Assembly (NCBI GenBank): GCA_031423755.1 | Contig: JANPGC010000093.1 | Span: 1-28,196, forward strand | Reading direction: 5' to 3' | DNA: 28,196 nucleotides | Origin: JANMEX01 sp031423755 | GTDB taxonomy: Bacteria; Pseudomonadota; Alphaproteobacteria; Rhizobiales; Rhizobiaceae | Part shown: piece by piece, positions 8,465 to 17,124 of the stretch | How positions within the stretch are numbered: the first letter of the stretch is position 1 | Layout: each line of letters starts with the position of its first letter | Program-made: the position numbers and the translations under genes | The notes under the pieces: generated by a model | What the model was told of the DNA's origin: nothing | Database searches by the model: none | The model's input: the letters and a program-made list of their open reading frames with translations, nothing else

Positions 8465-9241
8465 TTACCAGCAGACAAATCCGCCATCGACGATCAGATC
8501 GTGGCCGGTGATGAAACTTGACGCGTCGCTTGCCAGAAATACGGCGGGACCAGCCATTTCTTCCGGCTCGGCAATGCGCTGCATTGGCGTTGTGGCAGCA
8601 AATTCCTTAAGCTGTTCTGCAACTTCCGGGCGCTTGTTCATGGGCGTCAGCGTGTAGCCGGGGCTGATGACGTTGACGCGCACATTGCGGTCCGCCCACT
8701 CCATGGCAAAGCTCTTCGACATGTGAATGACGGCTGCCTTGGACGAATTGTAGTGTGCCTGATTGAGGCCGCGGTTGACAATAGTGCCGGACATCGAGGC
8801 GATGTTGATAATCGAGCCACGCTTGCGAGGCAGCATCACCTTGGCTTCGGCCTGACAGGACAGAAACACGCCGGTGACATTCACGTCATAGAGGTTTTGC
8901 CATTGGGCAAGGCTCATCTCCTCGCTCGGCGCGGAGCTGGCAATGCCGGCATTGTTGACGGCAATTTCCAAAGGCCCAAGGTCGCGCTCGATTTGTGAAA
9001 CGGCGAACGCGACTGCATCAGGCTCGTTGACCGAGCCTTCAAGCACCAAGGCCCGGCGGCCGAGTTTGCGCACAGCGTCAGCCGTGACATCCAGCCCGCC
9101 TTTGGAATTGTGTCCAAAGCAAGCAACGTCCGCGCCAGCTTCCGCAAGGCCGATGGCGATCGACTGGCCGATGCCGGACCCCGCGCCTGTCACCAGCGCC
9201 ACGCGCCCGGTAAGATCAAAATTCCTGTTTGTGTTTGACAT
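8465..9241 (-). CDS. Short-chain dehydrogenase/reductase (classical SDR), second of the pair
   Basis: 258 aa. Cofactor motif T-G-A-G-S-G-I-G at 18-25, N-N-A-G at 96-99, catalytic N121, S149, Y164, K168, and a C-terminal D-G-G-F of the gluconate 5-dehydrogenase/glucose dehydrogenase type. It is clearly divergent from the neighbouring SDR, so the pair is not a recent duplication; they probably act on different intermediates or oppositely. ATG 9241 is preferred because AAGGAA lies 7 nt upstream. An in-frame ATG at 9268 overlaps the stop of the ATPase gene (TAATG) and would add nine residues but has a poorly placed ribosome site. Cytosolic, part of the leftward operon. Confidence 0.9.
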   Translation of the reverse strand: MSNTNRNFDLTGRVALVTGAGSGIGQSIAIGLAEAGADVACFGHNSKGGLDVTADAVRKLGRRALVLEGSVNEPDAVAFAVSQIERDLGPLEIAVNNAGIASSAPSEEMSLAQWQNLYDVNVTGVFLSCQAEAKVMLPRKRGSIINIASMSGTIVNRGLNQAHYNSSKAAVIHMSKSFAMEWADRNVRVNVISPGYTLTPMNKRPEVAEQLKEFAATTPMQRIAEPEEMAGPAVFLASDASSFITGHDLIVDGGFVCW

Positions 9242-9267
9242 GATGGCGTTCCTTGAATTCAGGTGCA

Positions 9268-10755
9268 TTAGGCCGTGGCAAGTTCCATGACGGTCACATC
9301 ACTTGCCTGACTGCGATCCAATATACCGGCCTGGCGACCATGCGCCATAACCATGATCCGGTGGGACACGCCCAAAACTTCCTCCAAATCGGAGCTGACC
9401 ACAATCACACTGCGGCCCTCGGCGGCCAGATCGCGGATGATTTCATAGATCGACGAACGGGCACCGACGTCAATTCCCCGTGTCGGCTCGTCAAGAACGA
9501 CAACTCTTGGATTGCGGGCGAGCCACTTGGCCAGAACAATTTTCTGCTGATTGCCGCCAGACATTTCACTGGCTTTCTGGTGTCCGCGTCCCTTGACGCC
9601 CAGGCGCTTGATGTTGACGGCGGCGAGATCACGCAAGCGACGCGCAATTACAAACCCGCTCGGGCCAAGTTCATCCGGATTGCAATAGCCGATATTCTCG
9701 GCGATTGAATGTTCAAGCACAAGGCCATGAAGCTTGCGATCTTCCGGCACCAGGATGATGCCACAATCGATGGCTTGTGATGGTTGACGCGGCGTGATTT
9801 CCTTGCCGTCGAGCAACACCTCGCCTGCGGACACCGGATCGGCACCGGTTATGGCGCGGACAAGTTCCGTCCGACCCGCCCCGACGAGGCCCGCGATGCC
9901 GAAAATTTCGCCCTTGCGCACGGCAAAACTAATATCGCGAAAGTCCCCTGCTGCAGATGTCAGGCCGCGAACCTCGAGCGTCACATTCTCCTGCGCTTCC
10001 GGCATTTTCGGGAACATGCGCTCTAGAGACCGTCCGACCATTGCCTCAACAATGTTGCGCACCGGCACCCTGCCGCTGTCGAACTCCTGCACTTTCGATC
10101 CGTCCCGCATCACCACGATACGATCGGCGATCTGCCGGATTTCTTCCAGCCGATGCGAAATGTAGATGATCCCGACGCCTTCGGCCTTGAGGCGCTCTAT
10201 CTGGCGAAACAGCAGCTGCGTCTCATCACCACCAAGCGCGGCGGTTGGCTCGTCGAGTATCAGCAGCCTGGCATTCAATGTCAGTGCCTTGGCAATCTCG
10301 ATCAGCTGCTGGTTTGCGGTCGACAGGCCGCCGACCTTGCGGCGCGGCGAAATGTTCAGGCCCAATCTCTGCAGACCGGCGTGGGCGCGCTCTTCCATCG
10401 CGGGCCGATCGATCCGTCCGCCCTTGGTCAGATAGCGACCAACAAAAACATTCTCAGCAATCGACAGATGCGGAAGCAGGCGCAATTCCTGATGAATGAG
10501 CCCGACGCCTTGATCCAAGGCTTCTTTGGGGTTGGCAGGTGAGTAATTCTGCCCCTGCCAAGTCATTGTGCCTGCAGAGGGTTGGATTGAACCGGCTATG
10601 ATGCCGGAAAGCGTGGACTTTCCGGCACCGTTTTCGCCCAGGAGCGCGACGACCTCACCTGCACAGACCTCAAAATCCACGCCGTGCAAAACGGCAACCG
10701 GACCGTAGGATTTGCGGACGTCTTTGAGAACAAGTATCGGAGCGCGCGTGGTCAT
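9268..10755 (-). CDS. Sugar ABC transporter, double-domain ATP-binding protein (RbsA/XylG type)
   Basis: A 495 aa energiser of a carbohydrate importer, with two fused ABC domains. First domain: Walker A G-E-N-G-A-G-K-S-T (40-48), signature-position L-S-T-A-N-Q-Q (144-150), Walker B L-L-I-L-D-E-P (164-170). Second domain: a degenerate Walker A G-L-V-G-A-G-R-T-E (289-297), signature M-S-G-G-N-Q-Q (398-404), Walker B V-V-V-L-D-E-P (418-424). One canonical and one degenerate half is normal for RbsA-like proteins. The start at 10755 follows the binding-protein stop by five bases; the ribosome site is weak, which suggests coupling. Its partners are the permease and binding protein just upstream in the same operon. 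Confidence 0.94.
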   Translation of the reverse strand: MTTRAPILVLKDVRKSYGPVAVLHGVDFEVCAGEVVALLGENGAGKSTLSGIIAGSIQPSAGTMTWQGQNYSPANPKEALDQGVGLIHQELRLLPHLSIAENVFVGRYLTKGGRIDRPAMEERAHAGLQRLGLNISPRRKVGGLSTANQQLIEIAKALTLNARLLILDEPTAALGGDETQLLFRQIERLKAEGVGIIYISHRLEEIRQIADRIVVMRDGSKVQEFDSGRVPVRNIVEAMVGRSLERMFPKMPEAQENVTLEVRGLTSAAGDFRDISFAVRKGEIFGIAGLVGAGRTELVRAITGADPVSAGEVLLDGKEITPRQPSQAIDCGIILVPEDRKLHGLVLEHSIAENIGYCNPDELGPSGFVIARRLRDLAAVNIKRLGVKGRGHQKASEMSGGNQQKIVLAKWLARNPRVVVLDEPTRGIDVGARSSIYEIIRDLAAEGRSVIVVSSDLEEVLGVSHRIMVMAHGRQAGILDRSQASDVTVMELATA

Positions 10756-10760
10756 TGTTC

Positions 10761-11696
10761 TTACGGATGCTCGGTGAGGTAACCGCCAGCCTTGTCGCAT
10801 GGCGTCAGGACGGCTTCCGAAACCTGGCTGGCCTCAACCTTTTGACCAGCGGCGACTGCGAGCGCCGAGTCAACTGCCAGCTTGCCCATTTTGCGGGTGC
10901 TTTGCGTTGCCGTGACAGTGAACGGGCCTGAGCATTTTGACAGATATTCAAGCGCCGACATGTCGCCGTCATAGCCGCCGATAACGACTTGTGACGCAAG
11001 GTTGGCACCTTCCACTGCCTTGGCCGCGCCCATCGCGATGCCATCAGCCTGACCAAAGATGATCTTCAGATCGGGATGAGCCTGAAGCAGGTTCTGGGCG
11101 ATGGAAAAGCCTTCGTCAGCCGACCATGCGTTTGTCCATTGTTCATCAACCAGTTTGACATTCGGGCTCTCGCCGATGGCCTGCATGCAGCCCTTGGTGC
11201 GATCAACTTCGGGCGTTGTGCCCTTCTGGCCGTGAATGATGGCCATGTTGCCTGCGCCACCTGCTTTCTCGATGATGTATTTGCAAACTTCGTACGAAGA
11301 CTTCACACCCTCGCCGCCGATGAACGTGTCGCCCGGCTCGCCTTCGGGGAAGCGGTCTACATTTATCACAGGGATTTTTGCCTCACGCGCCAAGCGCGTC
11401 GGCACGGCAGCTGCCGCGGCACCGGCTGGAATGTAGATAAAGGCGTCGATGCCTTGTGTCAGAAGATCCTGAACCTGGCTCACTTGGGTGTTCGTGTCGT
11501 TCTTGGCGTCGACAACAACCACTTCGATGCCTTTTTCCTTGGCGTAGTTTTCCACGCCGATCTTGATCTGGTTGAAAAAGTCGGCCTGCAGGTTGGGAAC
11601 GGCAAGGCCGATTTTCTTGACCTCGGCTGCCGAAAGCGCTCCCGACAGCGAAAGCGTCAACGCCGTGGCTGCCAGCAATATTTTACCCGATTTCAT
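10761..11696 (-). CDS. Sugar ABC transporter, periplasmic substrate-binding protein
   Basis: A 311 aa periplasmic protein of the RbsB-like (Peripla_BP_4) family that captures a sugar or polyol for the adjacent permease. The first 24 or so residues are a Sec signal peptide: basic start, a hydrophobic run ending in A-L-S-A-A, with probable cleavage before E-V-K-K. The mature part has the usual two-lobed pattern, with Q-A-D (residue ~230) and G-Y-D-G-D in the region that normally contacts ligand. GGAGG lies 5 nt before the ATG. About 100 bases separate it from the permease upstream, including a small GGGCC/GGCCC hairpin (near 11779-11791) that may protect or separate the messages. Substrate is unknown. 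Confidence 0.92.
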   Translation of the reverse strand: MKSGKILLAATALTLSLSGALSAAEVKKIGLAVPNLQADFFNQIKIGVENYAKEKGIEVVVVDAKNDTNTQVSQVQDLLTQGIDAFIYIPAGAAAAAVPTRLAREAKIPVINVDRFPEGEPGDTFIGGEGVKSSYEVCKYIIEKAGGAGNMAIIHGQKGTTPEVDRTKGCMQAIGESPNVKLVDEQWTNAWSADEGFSIAQNLLQAHPDLKIIFGQADGIAMGAAKAVEGANLASQVVIGGYDGDMSALEYLSKCSGPFTVTATQSTRKMGKLAVDSALAVAAGQKVEASQVSEAVLTPCDKAGGYLTEHP

Positions 11697-11800
11697 TGTA
11701 TCCTCCACATTTGCGCGGACTCCTGTTGTTTCGGAACCCGCTTGTTTTGGCCTGCCACGGGGCAGACCTTTCTTTCCAGGGCCAAGGGCCCAGCGAAATT

Positions 11801-12790
11801 TCAGCTCCTCTTTCGGAGCGTTTCTGCGGCGACCGCCAACAGGATGACGAGCCCGATTACGACCTGTTGCACGAACGGCGACACCGACAAGAGATTGAGA
11901 CCGTTGCGCAAGACACCGATAATGAGCACGCCAATAATTGTGCCCCCGATTCCGCCGGTTCCACCCGATAGGGACGTCCCGCCAATCACGACTGCGGCAA
12001 TTGCATCCAGCTCGTAGGAAGTGCCAAGAAACGGCTGCGCTGAATCGAGCCGCGCTGCCAGTACGATGCCGGAGACGCCGGCAAGGAAACTGCAAATGGT
12101 GTAAACCATGATGGTCATGCGGTTGACGTTTATCCCCGCCAGACGGGCAACTTCCGCATTGCCGCCAATCGCATAAAGCGAGCGGCCACCAAACCGGTAG
12201 CGCAGGTAGAGGAGTGCTATGATGAATACGACCAGCATAATCGCCACGGTCGTGGACACAAAGCCGCCATAACGCGTTATCGCCGCGAGGTTTAGCCATG
12301 CCGGAAAGCCAGTGAGCTGCTGCCCATTGGTTATCATGTTGGCAATTCCGCGCGCGATTGACATCATCGCCAGCGTCGCGATGAAGGCCGGAACGTTGAA
12401 TTTTGTAACCAAAACGCCTGCGATGAAACCGTTGGTCGATGCAGCGGCAAGTGCAAGGGGTATGGCCAGATACATCGGGACGCCGAGTTCGATATTGAGG
12501 TAACCCAAGACCATCATTGCGAGGGCCAGCACCGAGCCTACCGCCAGATCAATGCCCCCGATAAGAATGACGTAAGTCATTCCGACGGCCATGATTCCAA
12601 GAACGGTGATCTGGTCAAGAACGTTGAGGAGGTTGCGCAGGGACAAAAACTTGTCCGTTGCGAAGGTAAGAAAAAGACAGAGCAATATCAAGCCGACAAG
12701 CGGACCGGTCGCACCGCTGAGCATTTTCAAAACGCTGCGCTTTTCGCTGATCGGGCCTGAGGCTGATTTGTCTCCGACTGTACTCAACAC
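11801..12790 (-). CDS. Sugar ABC transporter, permease (RbsC family)
   Basis: An integral inner-membrane protein of about 329 aa in the RbsC/BPD_transp_2 family. Many hydrophobic segments are visible, with the family's G-G-I-D-L-A-V-G-S motif in the first third and V-I-G-G-T-S-L-S-G-G-T-G near the C-terminus, which faces the ATPase. There is no ATG start: the frame opens with TTG (12802), and GTG (12790) and TTG (12787) follow within a few codons. GGGAGG spans 12800-12795, so the TTG at 12802 would overlap its own ribosome site, and GTG 12790 or TTG 12787 is more likely. It is the first gene of the leftward operon, order permease, binding protein, ATPase, SDR, SDR. Confidence 0.9.
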   Translation of the reverse strand: MLSTVGDKSASGPISEKRSVLKMLSGATGPLVGLILLCLFLTFATDKFLSLRNLLNVLDQITVLGIMAVGMTYVILIGGIDLAVGSVLALAMMVLGYLNIELGVPMYLAIPLALAAASTNGFIAGVLVTKFNVPAFIATLAMMSIARGIANMITNGQQLTGFPAWLNLAAITRYGGFVSTTVAIMLVVFIIALLYLRYRFGGRSLYAIGGNAEVARLAGINVNRMTIMVYTICSFLAGVSGIVLAARLDSAQPFLGTSYELDAIAAVVIGGTSLSGGTGGIGGTIIGVLIIGVLRNGLNLLSVSPFVQQVVIGLVILLAVAAETLRKRS

Positions 12791-12937
12791 CACACCTCCC
12801 AAGTGTCAACAGGCTGTAATTTTTTGCTTCTTAGTGTAAGTTTGTTCAATAAACGCAGAAATCTTTTCAATGTCAACTGACGATTTCTCAAAATTGCAGA
12901 CTATGAGAGCGAGGTCGAAACCTCGGAATTCGGCGTA

Positions 12938-12996
12938 TTTTTGCAATGCGACTAGTTTTTTGTGCAACGCAAAAAGACATTTTTGCACTGCAAAAA
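12938..12996. promoter_or_regulatory. Three phased palindromic operators (TTTTTGCA type) in the divergent control region
   Basis: The 12.8-13.17 kb gap separates the leftward transporter operon from the rightward dehydrogenase/kinase genes. Within it lie a perfect dyad TTTTTGCACTGCAAAAA (12980-12996, arms of 8 with a single central base), an imperfect copy TTTTTGTGCAACGCAAAAA (12957-12975) and a half-site TTTTTGCAATGCG (12938-12950). Centres are about 20-22 bp apart, two helical turns. Inference: this is where a regulator, most simply the SorC-family protein encoded 3 kb away, binds cooperatively to control both operons. A TTGACA on the minus strand (12871-12876) could be the -35 of the transporter operon. 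The rest of the gap is AT-rich, with no convincing gene. Confidence 0.55.
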
Positions 12997-13096
12997 GCAG
13001 AAGCAGCGATCAGCGCGCATTCACACGTCATCGCACCGAACTGGACGCAAATCGGATCCACTCGGGTAGAAAGCGTGATTTCATTGAAATTTATTG

Positions 13097-13124
13097 TTGA
13101 CGAAATTAATTTTGTTCATAACAT
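13097..13124 (+). promoter_or_regulatory. Candidate sigma-70 promoter of the SAF-dehydrogenase gene
   Basis: TTGACG (13097-13102), a 16-base spacer and TAACAT (13119-13124) lie about 50 bp before the start codon. The spacer holds the perfect palindrome AAATTAATTT flanked by AC and GT, so an operator could overlap the promoter. A second small palindrome, TTTCATTGAAA (13079-13089), is just upstream. The promoter match is moderate and is inference from motif and position only. Confidence 0.35.
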
Positions 13125-13174
13125 TAAAACAGCACATTGGACTGGCCCTTTCGCCGTCCTGGAGGATTTTGCAC

Positions 13175-14500
13175 ATGGCACACCCCTATTTTGTTGAAGA
13201 ACTTTTGGCGCGCGCCAAGGAAAAAGGTCCGGTTACAATCGGACTTGCGGGCGCCGGGCAAATGGGCACTGACATTATCGTGCAAGTCGCGTTGATGCCC
13301 GGTCTTCGCATTGGGGCCATTGCAGAGGTTCGCACCCAAACTGCCATTGACGGTGTGTTGCTCTCCGGCCGGGACCGTGGAGACATCGTTATTGCCGCCA
13401 ATGCGAACGCGATTGATGCAGCCATCGAATCTGGCAAGATTGCCGTCACTGACAATTTGAATGCGCTGGCACAGGCCGGACGCATTGACGTGATTATCGA
13501 TGCCACCGGCAATCCGAATATCGGCACACTTTTCGCGCTTGAGGTCATGAAGAATGGCAAACACATTGTCATGCTCAATGTTGAGGCGGACATCACGATC
13601 GGACGTTTCCTGAAAGAAGAAGCGCGCAAGGCCGGGGTTATCTACACCGGCGCGGCGGGCGATGAGCCCGCTTGCACACTCGAGATCATCGGTTTTGCGC
13701 GCAGCCTTGGAATGAAAGTGATCGCGGCAGGCAAGGGCAAGAACAATCCGCTGAAGATTGACGCCATGCCTGCCGACTATGAGAAGGAGGCCAATGAACG
13801 CAACATGAATGCCCGCATGCTGGTTGAGTTTGTTGACGGTTCGAAAACCGCCATCGAAATGGTTGCCATTGCCAATGCCACCGGTCTTGTTCCGGATGTG
13901 CCGGGGATGCACGGCCCGACTGCAACACTTGAAGAGTTGGCCGGTGTTCTTTGTCCAAAGGAAGACGGCGGTATTCTCAACAAGAAGGGCGTTGTGGATT
14001 ACTCCATCGGCAAGGGCGTTGCTCCCGGTGTGTTCTGCATTGTCGAAACACAGCATCCGCGCGTTTTGGAGCGGATGATAGACTTGAAAGTCGGTAAAGG
14101 GCCCTATTTCACTATTTACAGGCCGTATCATCTCACATCGCTGGAAGTGCCGCTGTCAGCCGCCCGGGCTGTTGTGCACAAGACCGCCGATATGGTGCCG
14201 CTTGATCATCCTGTTGCCGAGGCGGTGGCCGTTGCCAAGCGGGATCTCAATCCGGGCGACACACTTGGCATGATCGGCGAAAGCGATTATCGCGGCCATG
14301 CAGTGACTTGGCAGGATGCGCGCCACAAAGGCATGGTGCCGCTTGGCATTGCGGAAAAGGCCAAGGTGATGAAGCCGATCAAAACAGGCGAGTTGCTCAC
14401 CTACGAAAACTGCGTGCCGGATGATACGCTTGTCGTTACCCAAATCCGCCGCCGCCTCGATCAGGCTGATGCCCGCTTTATGGACAGCAGCGTCACCTGA
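13175..14500 (+). CDS. NAD(P)-dependent homoserine-dehydrogenase-like oxidoreductase with C-terminal SAF domain (COG4091 type)
   Basis: 441 aa. The N-terminal Rossmann fold shows G-A-G-Q-M-G (26-31) and an I-I-D-A-T-G-N-P block (107-114). The middle part is a catalytic/dimerisation region of homoserine-dehydrogenase character. The C-terminal ~90 residues (about 346-430) form a SAF-type domain, as found in sialate synthase and altronate dehydratase. It is not a biosynthetic homoserine dehydrogenase: no ACT domain is visible and the neighbours are sugar genes. The true substrate is unknown to me; the context points to an oxidised sugar or branched intermediate. GGAGG precedes the chosen ATG by 9 nt; the frame is open further upstream, but that part is promoter DNA. 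The FGGY kinase follows after 31 bp, likely on the same transcript. Confidence 0.85.
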   Translation: MAHPYFVEELLARAKEKGPVTIGLAGAGQMGTDIIVQVALMPGLRIGAIAEVRTQTAIDGVLLSGRDRGDIVIAANANAIDAAIESGKIAVTDNLNALAQAGRIDVIIDATGNPNIGTLFALEVMKNGKHIVMLNVEADITIGRFLKEEARKAGVIYTGAAGDEPACTLEIIGFARSLGMKVIAAGKGKNNPLKIDAMPADYEKEANERNMNARMLVEFVDGSKTAIEMVAIANATGLVPDVPGMHGPTATLEELAGVLCPKEDGGILNKKGVVDYSIGKGVAPGVFCIVETQHPRVLERMIDLKVGKGPYFTIYRPYHLTSLEVPLSAARAVVHKTADMVPLDHPVAEAVAVAKRDLNPGDTLGMIGESDYRGHAVTWQDARHKGMVPLGIAEKAKVMKPIKTGELLTYENCVPDDTLVVTQIRRRLDQADARFMDSSVT

Positions 14501-14531
14501 CCCTACAACCGACGCACGGGAGGCGCTGTGC

Positions 14532-16025
14532 ATGCAGGACCTGATTATCGGCGTCGATGCGTCTACGACGGCAGTGAAGGCAATCGCCTTTACGCGCACC
14601 GGCGAAGCATTGATGGAAAGCCGCTCCACGTACCCCTTGCTTACACCCCATCCGGGTCATTACGAGCAAAACCCGGCAGATTGGTGGGCGGCGCTTTGCG
14701 CTGCTTTGCGGCAGCTTACCACAGCCATCGATGTGAAGCGAGTCGCCGGGATTGCGATCACGCACCAGCGTGAAACGTTTGCTTTGCTTGATGACAAGGG
14801 CGAAGCAATCCGCCCAGCAATTCTGTGGCTGGACGAGCGGGCGCGGGCACAGGTCGCAGCGTTGTCCAGACAATTCGGGCGGGAGCAAATCCGCGATTGG
14901 ACCGGCAAACCGCCAGACCCGACGCCTGCGCTCTATTCACTGGTCTGGCTGAACGAACATGAGCCGAAGGTGATCGCGAACGCTTCGGTGCTTGTGGATG
15001 CCGGAGCTTATTTGCATCTAAAGCTGACAGGCAAAGCGGTCTCGGCAACGGCAAGCGCTGACCCGCTTGGCATTCTCGATTTGCAAACCAAGACCTGGCA
15101 GGCGGAGCTCGTCGCAGCGACAGGTCTTGGTGTCGACCAGCTCCCCGAACTTGCCGCACCCGGTTCGCTCGTCGGCGAAGTGAGCGCGGCTGCCGCCAAG
15201 TCCAGCGGCCTTAAGGAAGGCACACCGGTTTTTGCAGCGGCTGGCGACGGACAGGCAAACAGTCTCGGGCTTGGAATCTGCCAAGAGGGCCAAGCGTGTT
15301 TTTCACTCGGGTCGGGTGTGGTGTCGGGCATGTATTCGAGTGGGTTCCGATCCAGCGATGCGTTTCGCACGTTGATCGCGCCGTCGGGCAAAGGCTATTT
15401 GCTGGAGACCGTTCTTCGTTCGGGCATGCAGTTGGTTGAATGGGTCGTTCGGACAACTGGCTCGGCTTCTGCGACTGAGCTGGAAGGGCTGGCGAGAGAA
15501 GTTGGTGCGGGAGCGGATGGCTTGTTGATGCTGCCGTATTTCGCCGGGGTGATGAGCCCGTTTTGGGACGATACCGCGCGCGGCTCCATCCTTGGCCTGT
15601 CGCTGAGCCACGAGCCAAAACATCTGTTTCGCGCAGCGATGGAAGGAATTGCGTTTGAACAAGCACTGGCAACAGACGCAATGGAAGATGCAATCGGTCG
15701 GCGCGCAACCATTTTGATTGCGAGCGGTGGCGGGACGAATTCGAAGCTGCTGATGACAATACTTGCCTCGGTGCTGCAAAGACCGGTGGCAATATCGCCG
15801 GTCAAGGAAGCGGCGGCGCTGGGCGCGGCAATGCTGGCGGCGACCGGTGCTGGTTGGTTTTCCGATGCGCATGCGGCATCTGCTGCCATGTGCCAGCCTG
15901 CAGAGCGCGTTGTCGAGCCGGCCGGGAGACTGGTCGGGCCCTACGCCCGGCTTAACTCGATTTACCGAGACTATTACCGGACGATCCAGCCACTGCAGGC
16001 GGCGCTCGCCGCGCCGCTGCAGTGA
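14532..16025 (+). CDS. FGGY-family carbohydrate kinase (xylulokinase-like)
   Basis: A 497 aa cytosolic kinase expected to phosphorylate a ketose or polyol with ATP. The first phosphate-binding motif G-V-D-A-S-T-T is at 7-13; I-T-H-Q-R-E and W-L-D-E-R-A follow in the substrate domain; the catalytic-base motif A-G-D-G-Q has D239. Near the C-terminus, A-S-G-G-G-T-N-S and P-V-K-E-A-A-A-L-G-A-A form the nucleotide side. Length and motif order fit the xylulokinase branch of COG1070, but family members also act on erythritol, ribulose, fuculose and others, so specificity is open. GGGAGG lies 8 nt before the ATG. The gene converges with the regulator gene, only 8 bp between stop codons. Confidence 0.92.
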   Translation: MQDLIIGVDASTTAVKAIAFTRTGEALMESRSTYPLLTPHPGHYEQNPADWWAALCAALRQLTTAIDVKRVAGIAITHQRETFALLDDKGEAIRPAILWLDERARAQVAALSRQFGREQIRDWTGKPPDPTPALYSLVWLNEHEPKVIANASVLVDAGAYLHLKLTGKAVSATASADPLGILDLQTKTWQAELVAATGLGVDQLPELAAPGSLVGEVSAAAAKSSGLKEGTPVFAAAGDGQANSLGLGICQEGQACFSLGSGVVSGMYSSGFRSSDAFRTLIAPSGKGYLLETVLRSGMQLVEWVVRTTGSASATELEGLAREVGAGADGLLMLPYFAGVMSPFWDDTARGSILGLSLSHEPKHLFRAAMEGIAFEQALATDAMEDAIGRRATILIASGGGTNSKLLMTILASVLQRPVAISPVKEAAALGAAMLAATGAGWFSDAHAASAAMCQPAERVVEPAGRLVGPYARLNSIYRDYYRTIQPLQAALAAPLQ

Positions 16026-16033
16026 ACAGCGCC

Positions 16034-16987
16034 CTACCCTTGCAGCAGGCTCCGCGCGCCATCTTCGTCGGTGACCAGCGTTGTGACCTTGACGAACTTC
16101 AGCGCGGCACTCAGCGCAGCTTCCTTCTCGCGGCCACCGGAGAGCATGACGATGTTCGGGATTGCGGCAAGATCCTCAAGCGGGAGCGAGCAGGCGCGGT
16201 GGTTGATCGGGTGATCGACGAGTTCGCCTTCGGCGTTGATGAAATGGCCAAGAATATCACCGACTGCGCCGGCTTCCTCAAGCTCGTCCCACTCGTGGGC
16301 GCGGATGAAGCCGAAATCTGCGATGGGATTGTCGCGCGAGAACGAGCCGACCGAAAGGATGGCAATCGAGGCGCGGCGCGCCCAAAGAAGCACGTCCTTG
16401 ATCGAGCGCTGGCCCATGAACACGGCGCGGTCGGAGGGTTCATCGGCGAAGACTGGAACAGGGAGCACGTAGCATTCGGCGTCGAGCCGTCCGGCAAGCT
16501 CCACGGCAGCGCCTGCGGGGTTGAGCGGGGCGAGATGGGTGAGGCCGCCAAGCAACGAAACGACGGCTGTGCGCGCTACGGGGCGGCGGGCGATATGCGA
16601 AATCGCCGCCTGAATGGTGCGGCCCCAACCAACGCCGATGACATCGCCAGCACCAATGCGCGCGGACAGGTACTCGCCTGCAGCGTGGCCAATCAGGGCG
16701 GGAACATTGCGGCTGTCCGCGGCGCTGGGAACCACGATGGCTTCCGTCAAACCGTGGCGCGCGACGAGTTGCGACTGCAAATGCACGCAGTCGCCGATGC
16801 GGTTGCGGATTTTGAACTGGATGATGCCTTCGTCGCGCGCAGCCGACAGAACGCGGTGCACTTTGACGCGACCGAGGCCGAGCTTTTCGGCGATGCGCTC
16901 CTGCGTCAGACCTTCAACATAATAATGCCAGGCAGCGCGCGCCTTGATATCTTCGCCGGTTTCGCTTTGGTTGTCGTCGTCGCTCAT
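16034..16987 (-). CDS. SorC/DeoR-type transcriptional regulator with sugar-binding domain
   Basis: 317 aa. An N-terminal helix-turn-helix (about 19-57, core L-T-Q-E-R-I-A-E-K-L-G-L-G-R-V-K-V at 27-43) precedes a SorC-type effector domain (PF04198 character) that usually binds a phosphorylated sugar. Rhizobial EryD belongs to the same family. Inference: the effector is the phosphorylated product of the neighbouring FGGY kinase, and the targets are the palindromes at 12938-12996 and its own divergent promoter region (16988-17124). The start at 16987 has only a poor ribosome site (GAGCCGG). Its stop codon is 8 bp from the convergent kinase stop. Confidence 0.9.
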   Translation of the reverse strand: MSDDDNQSETGEDIKARAAWHYYVEGLTQERIAEKLGLGRVKVHRVLSAARDEGIIQFKIRNRIGDCVHLQSQLVARHGLTEAIVVPSAADSRNVPALIGHAAGEYLSARIGAGDVIGVGWGRTIQAAISHIARRPVARTAVVSLLGGLTHLAPLNPAGAAVELAGRLDAECYVLPVPVFADEPSDRAVFMGQRSIKDVLLWARRASIAILSVGSFSRDNPIADFGFIRAHEWDELEEAGAVGDILGHFINAEGELVDHPINHRACSLPLEDLAAIPNIVMLSGGREKEAALSAALKFVKVTTLVTDEDGARSLLQG

Positions 16988-17098
16988 GCTGTCCGGCTCA
17001 ATTCCATTTCAGCTGCATCTAACGGCAATTCTTTCACGCTGCCAATGGCGATTGCATCATCGGCGCTCTGGAAACACATTCCATCAACATGCATGATC

Positions 17099-17111
17099 GA
17101 CAAATATTGTC
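17099..17111. promoter_or_regulatory. Small palindrome in the leader of the isomerase gene
   Basis: GACAAATATTGTC is a dyad with 5-base arms, placed immediately before the ribosome site (GGGAGG, 17113-17118) in the 137 bp gap shared by the divergent regulator and isomerase genes. It could be an operator acting as a roadblock or an element of the mRNA leader. It does not resemble the TTTTTGCA palindromes, so it need not be a site of the same regulator. Confidence 0.3.
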
Positions 17112-17124
17112 TGGGAGGACAGAA

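Noticed and set aside
11076..12017. 313-codon + strand frame across the binding-protein and permease genes
   Set aside because: It spans two genes and the gap between them on the opposite strand, and its translation resembles no family.
12806..12988. 60-codon minus-strand frame in the divergent control region
   Set aside because: It covers the palindromic operators, has no good ribosome site that I can see, and ends right before the permease start; regulatory DNA is the better explanation.
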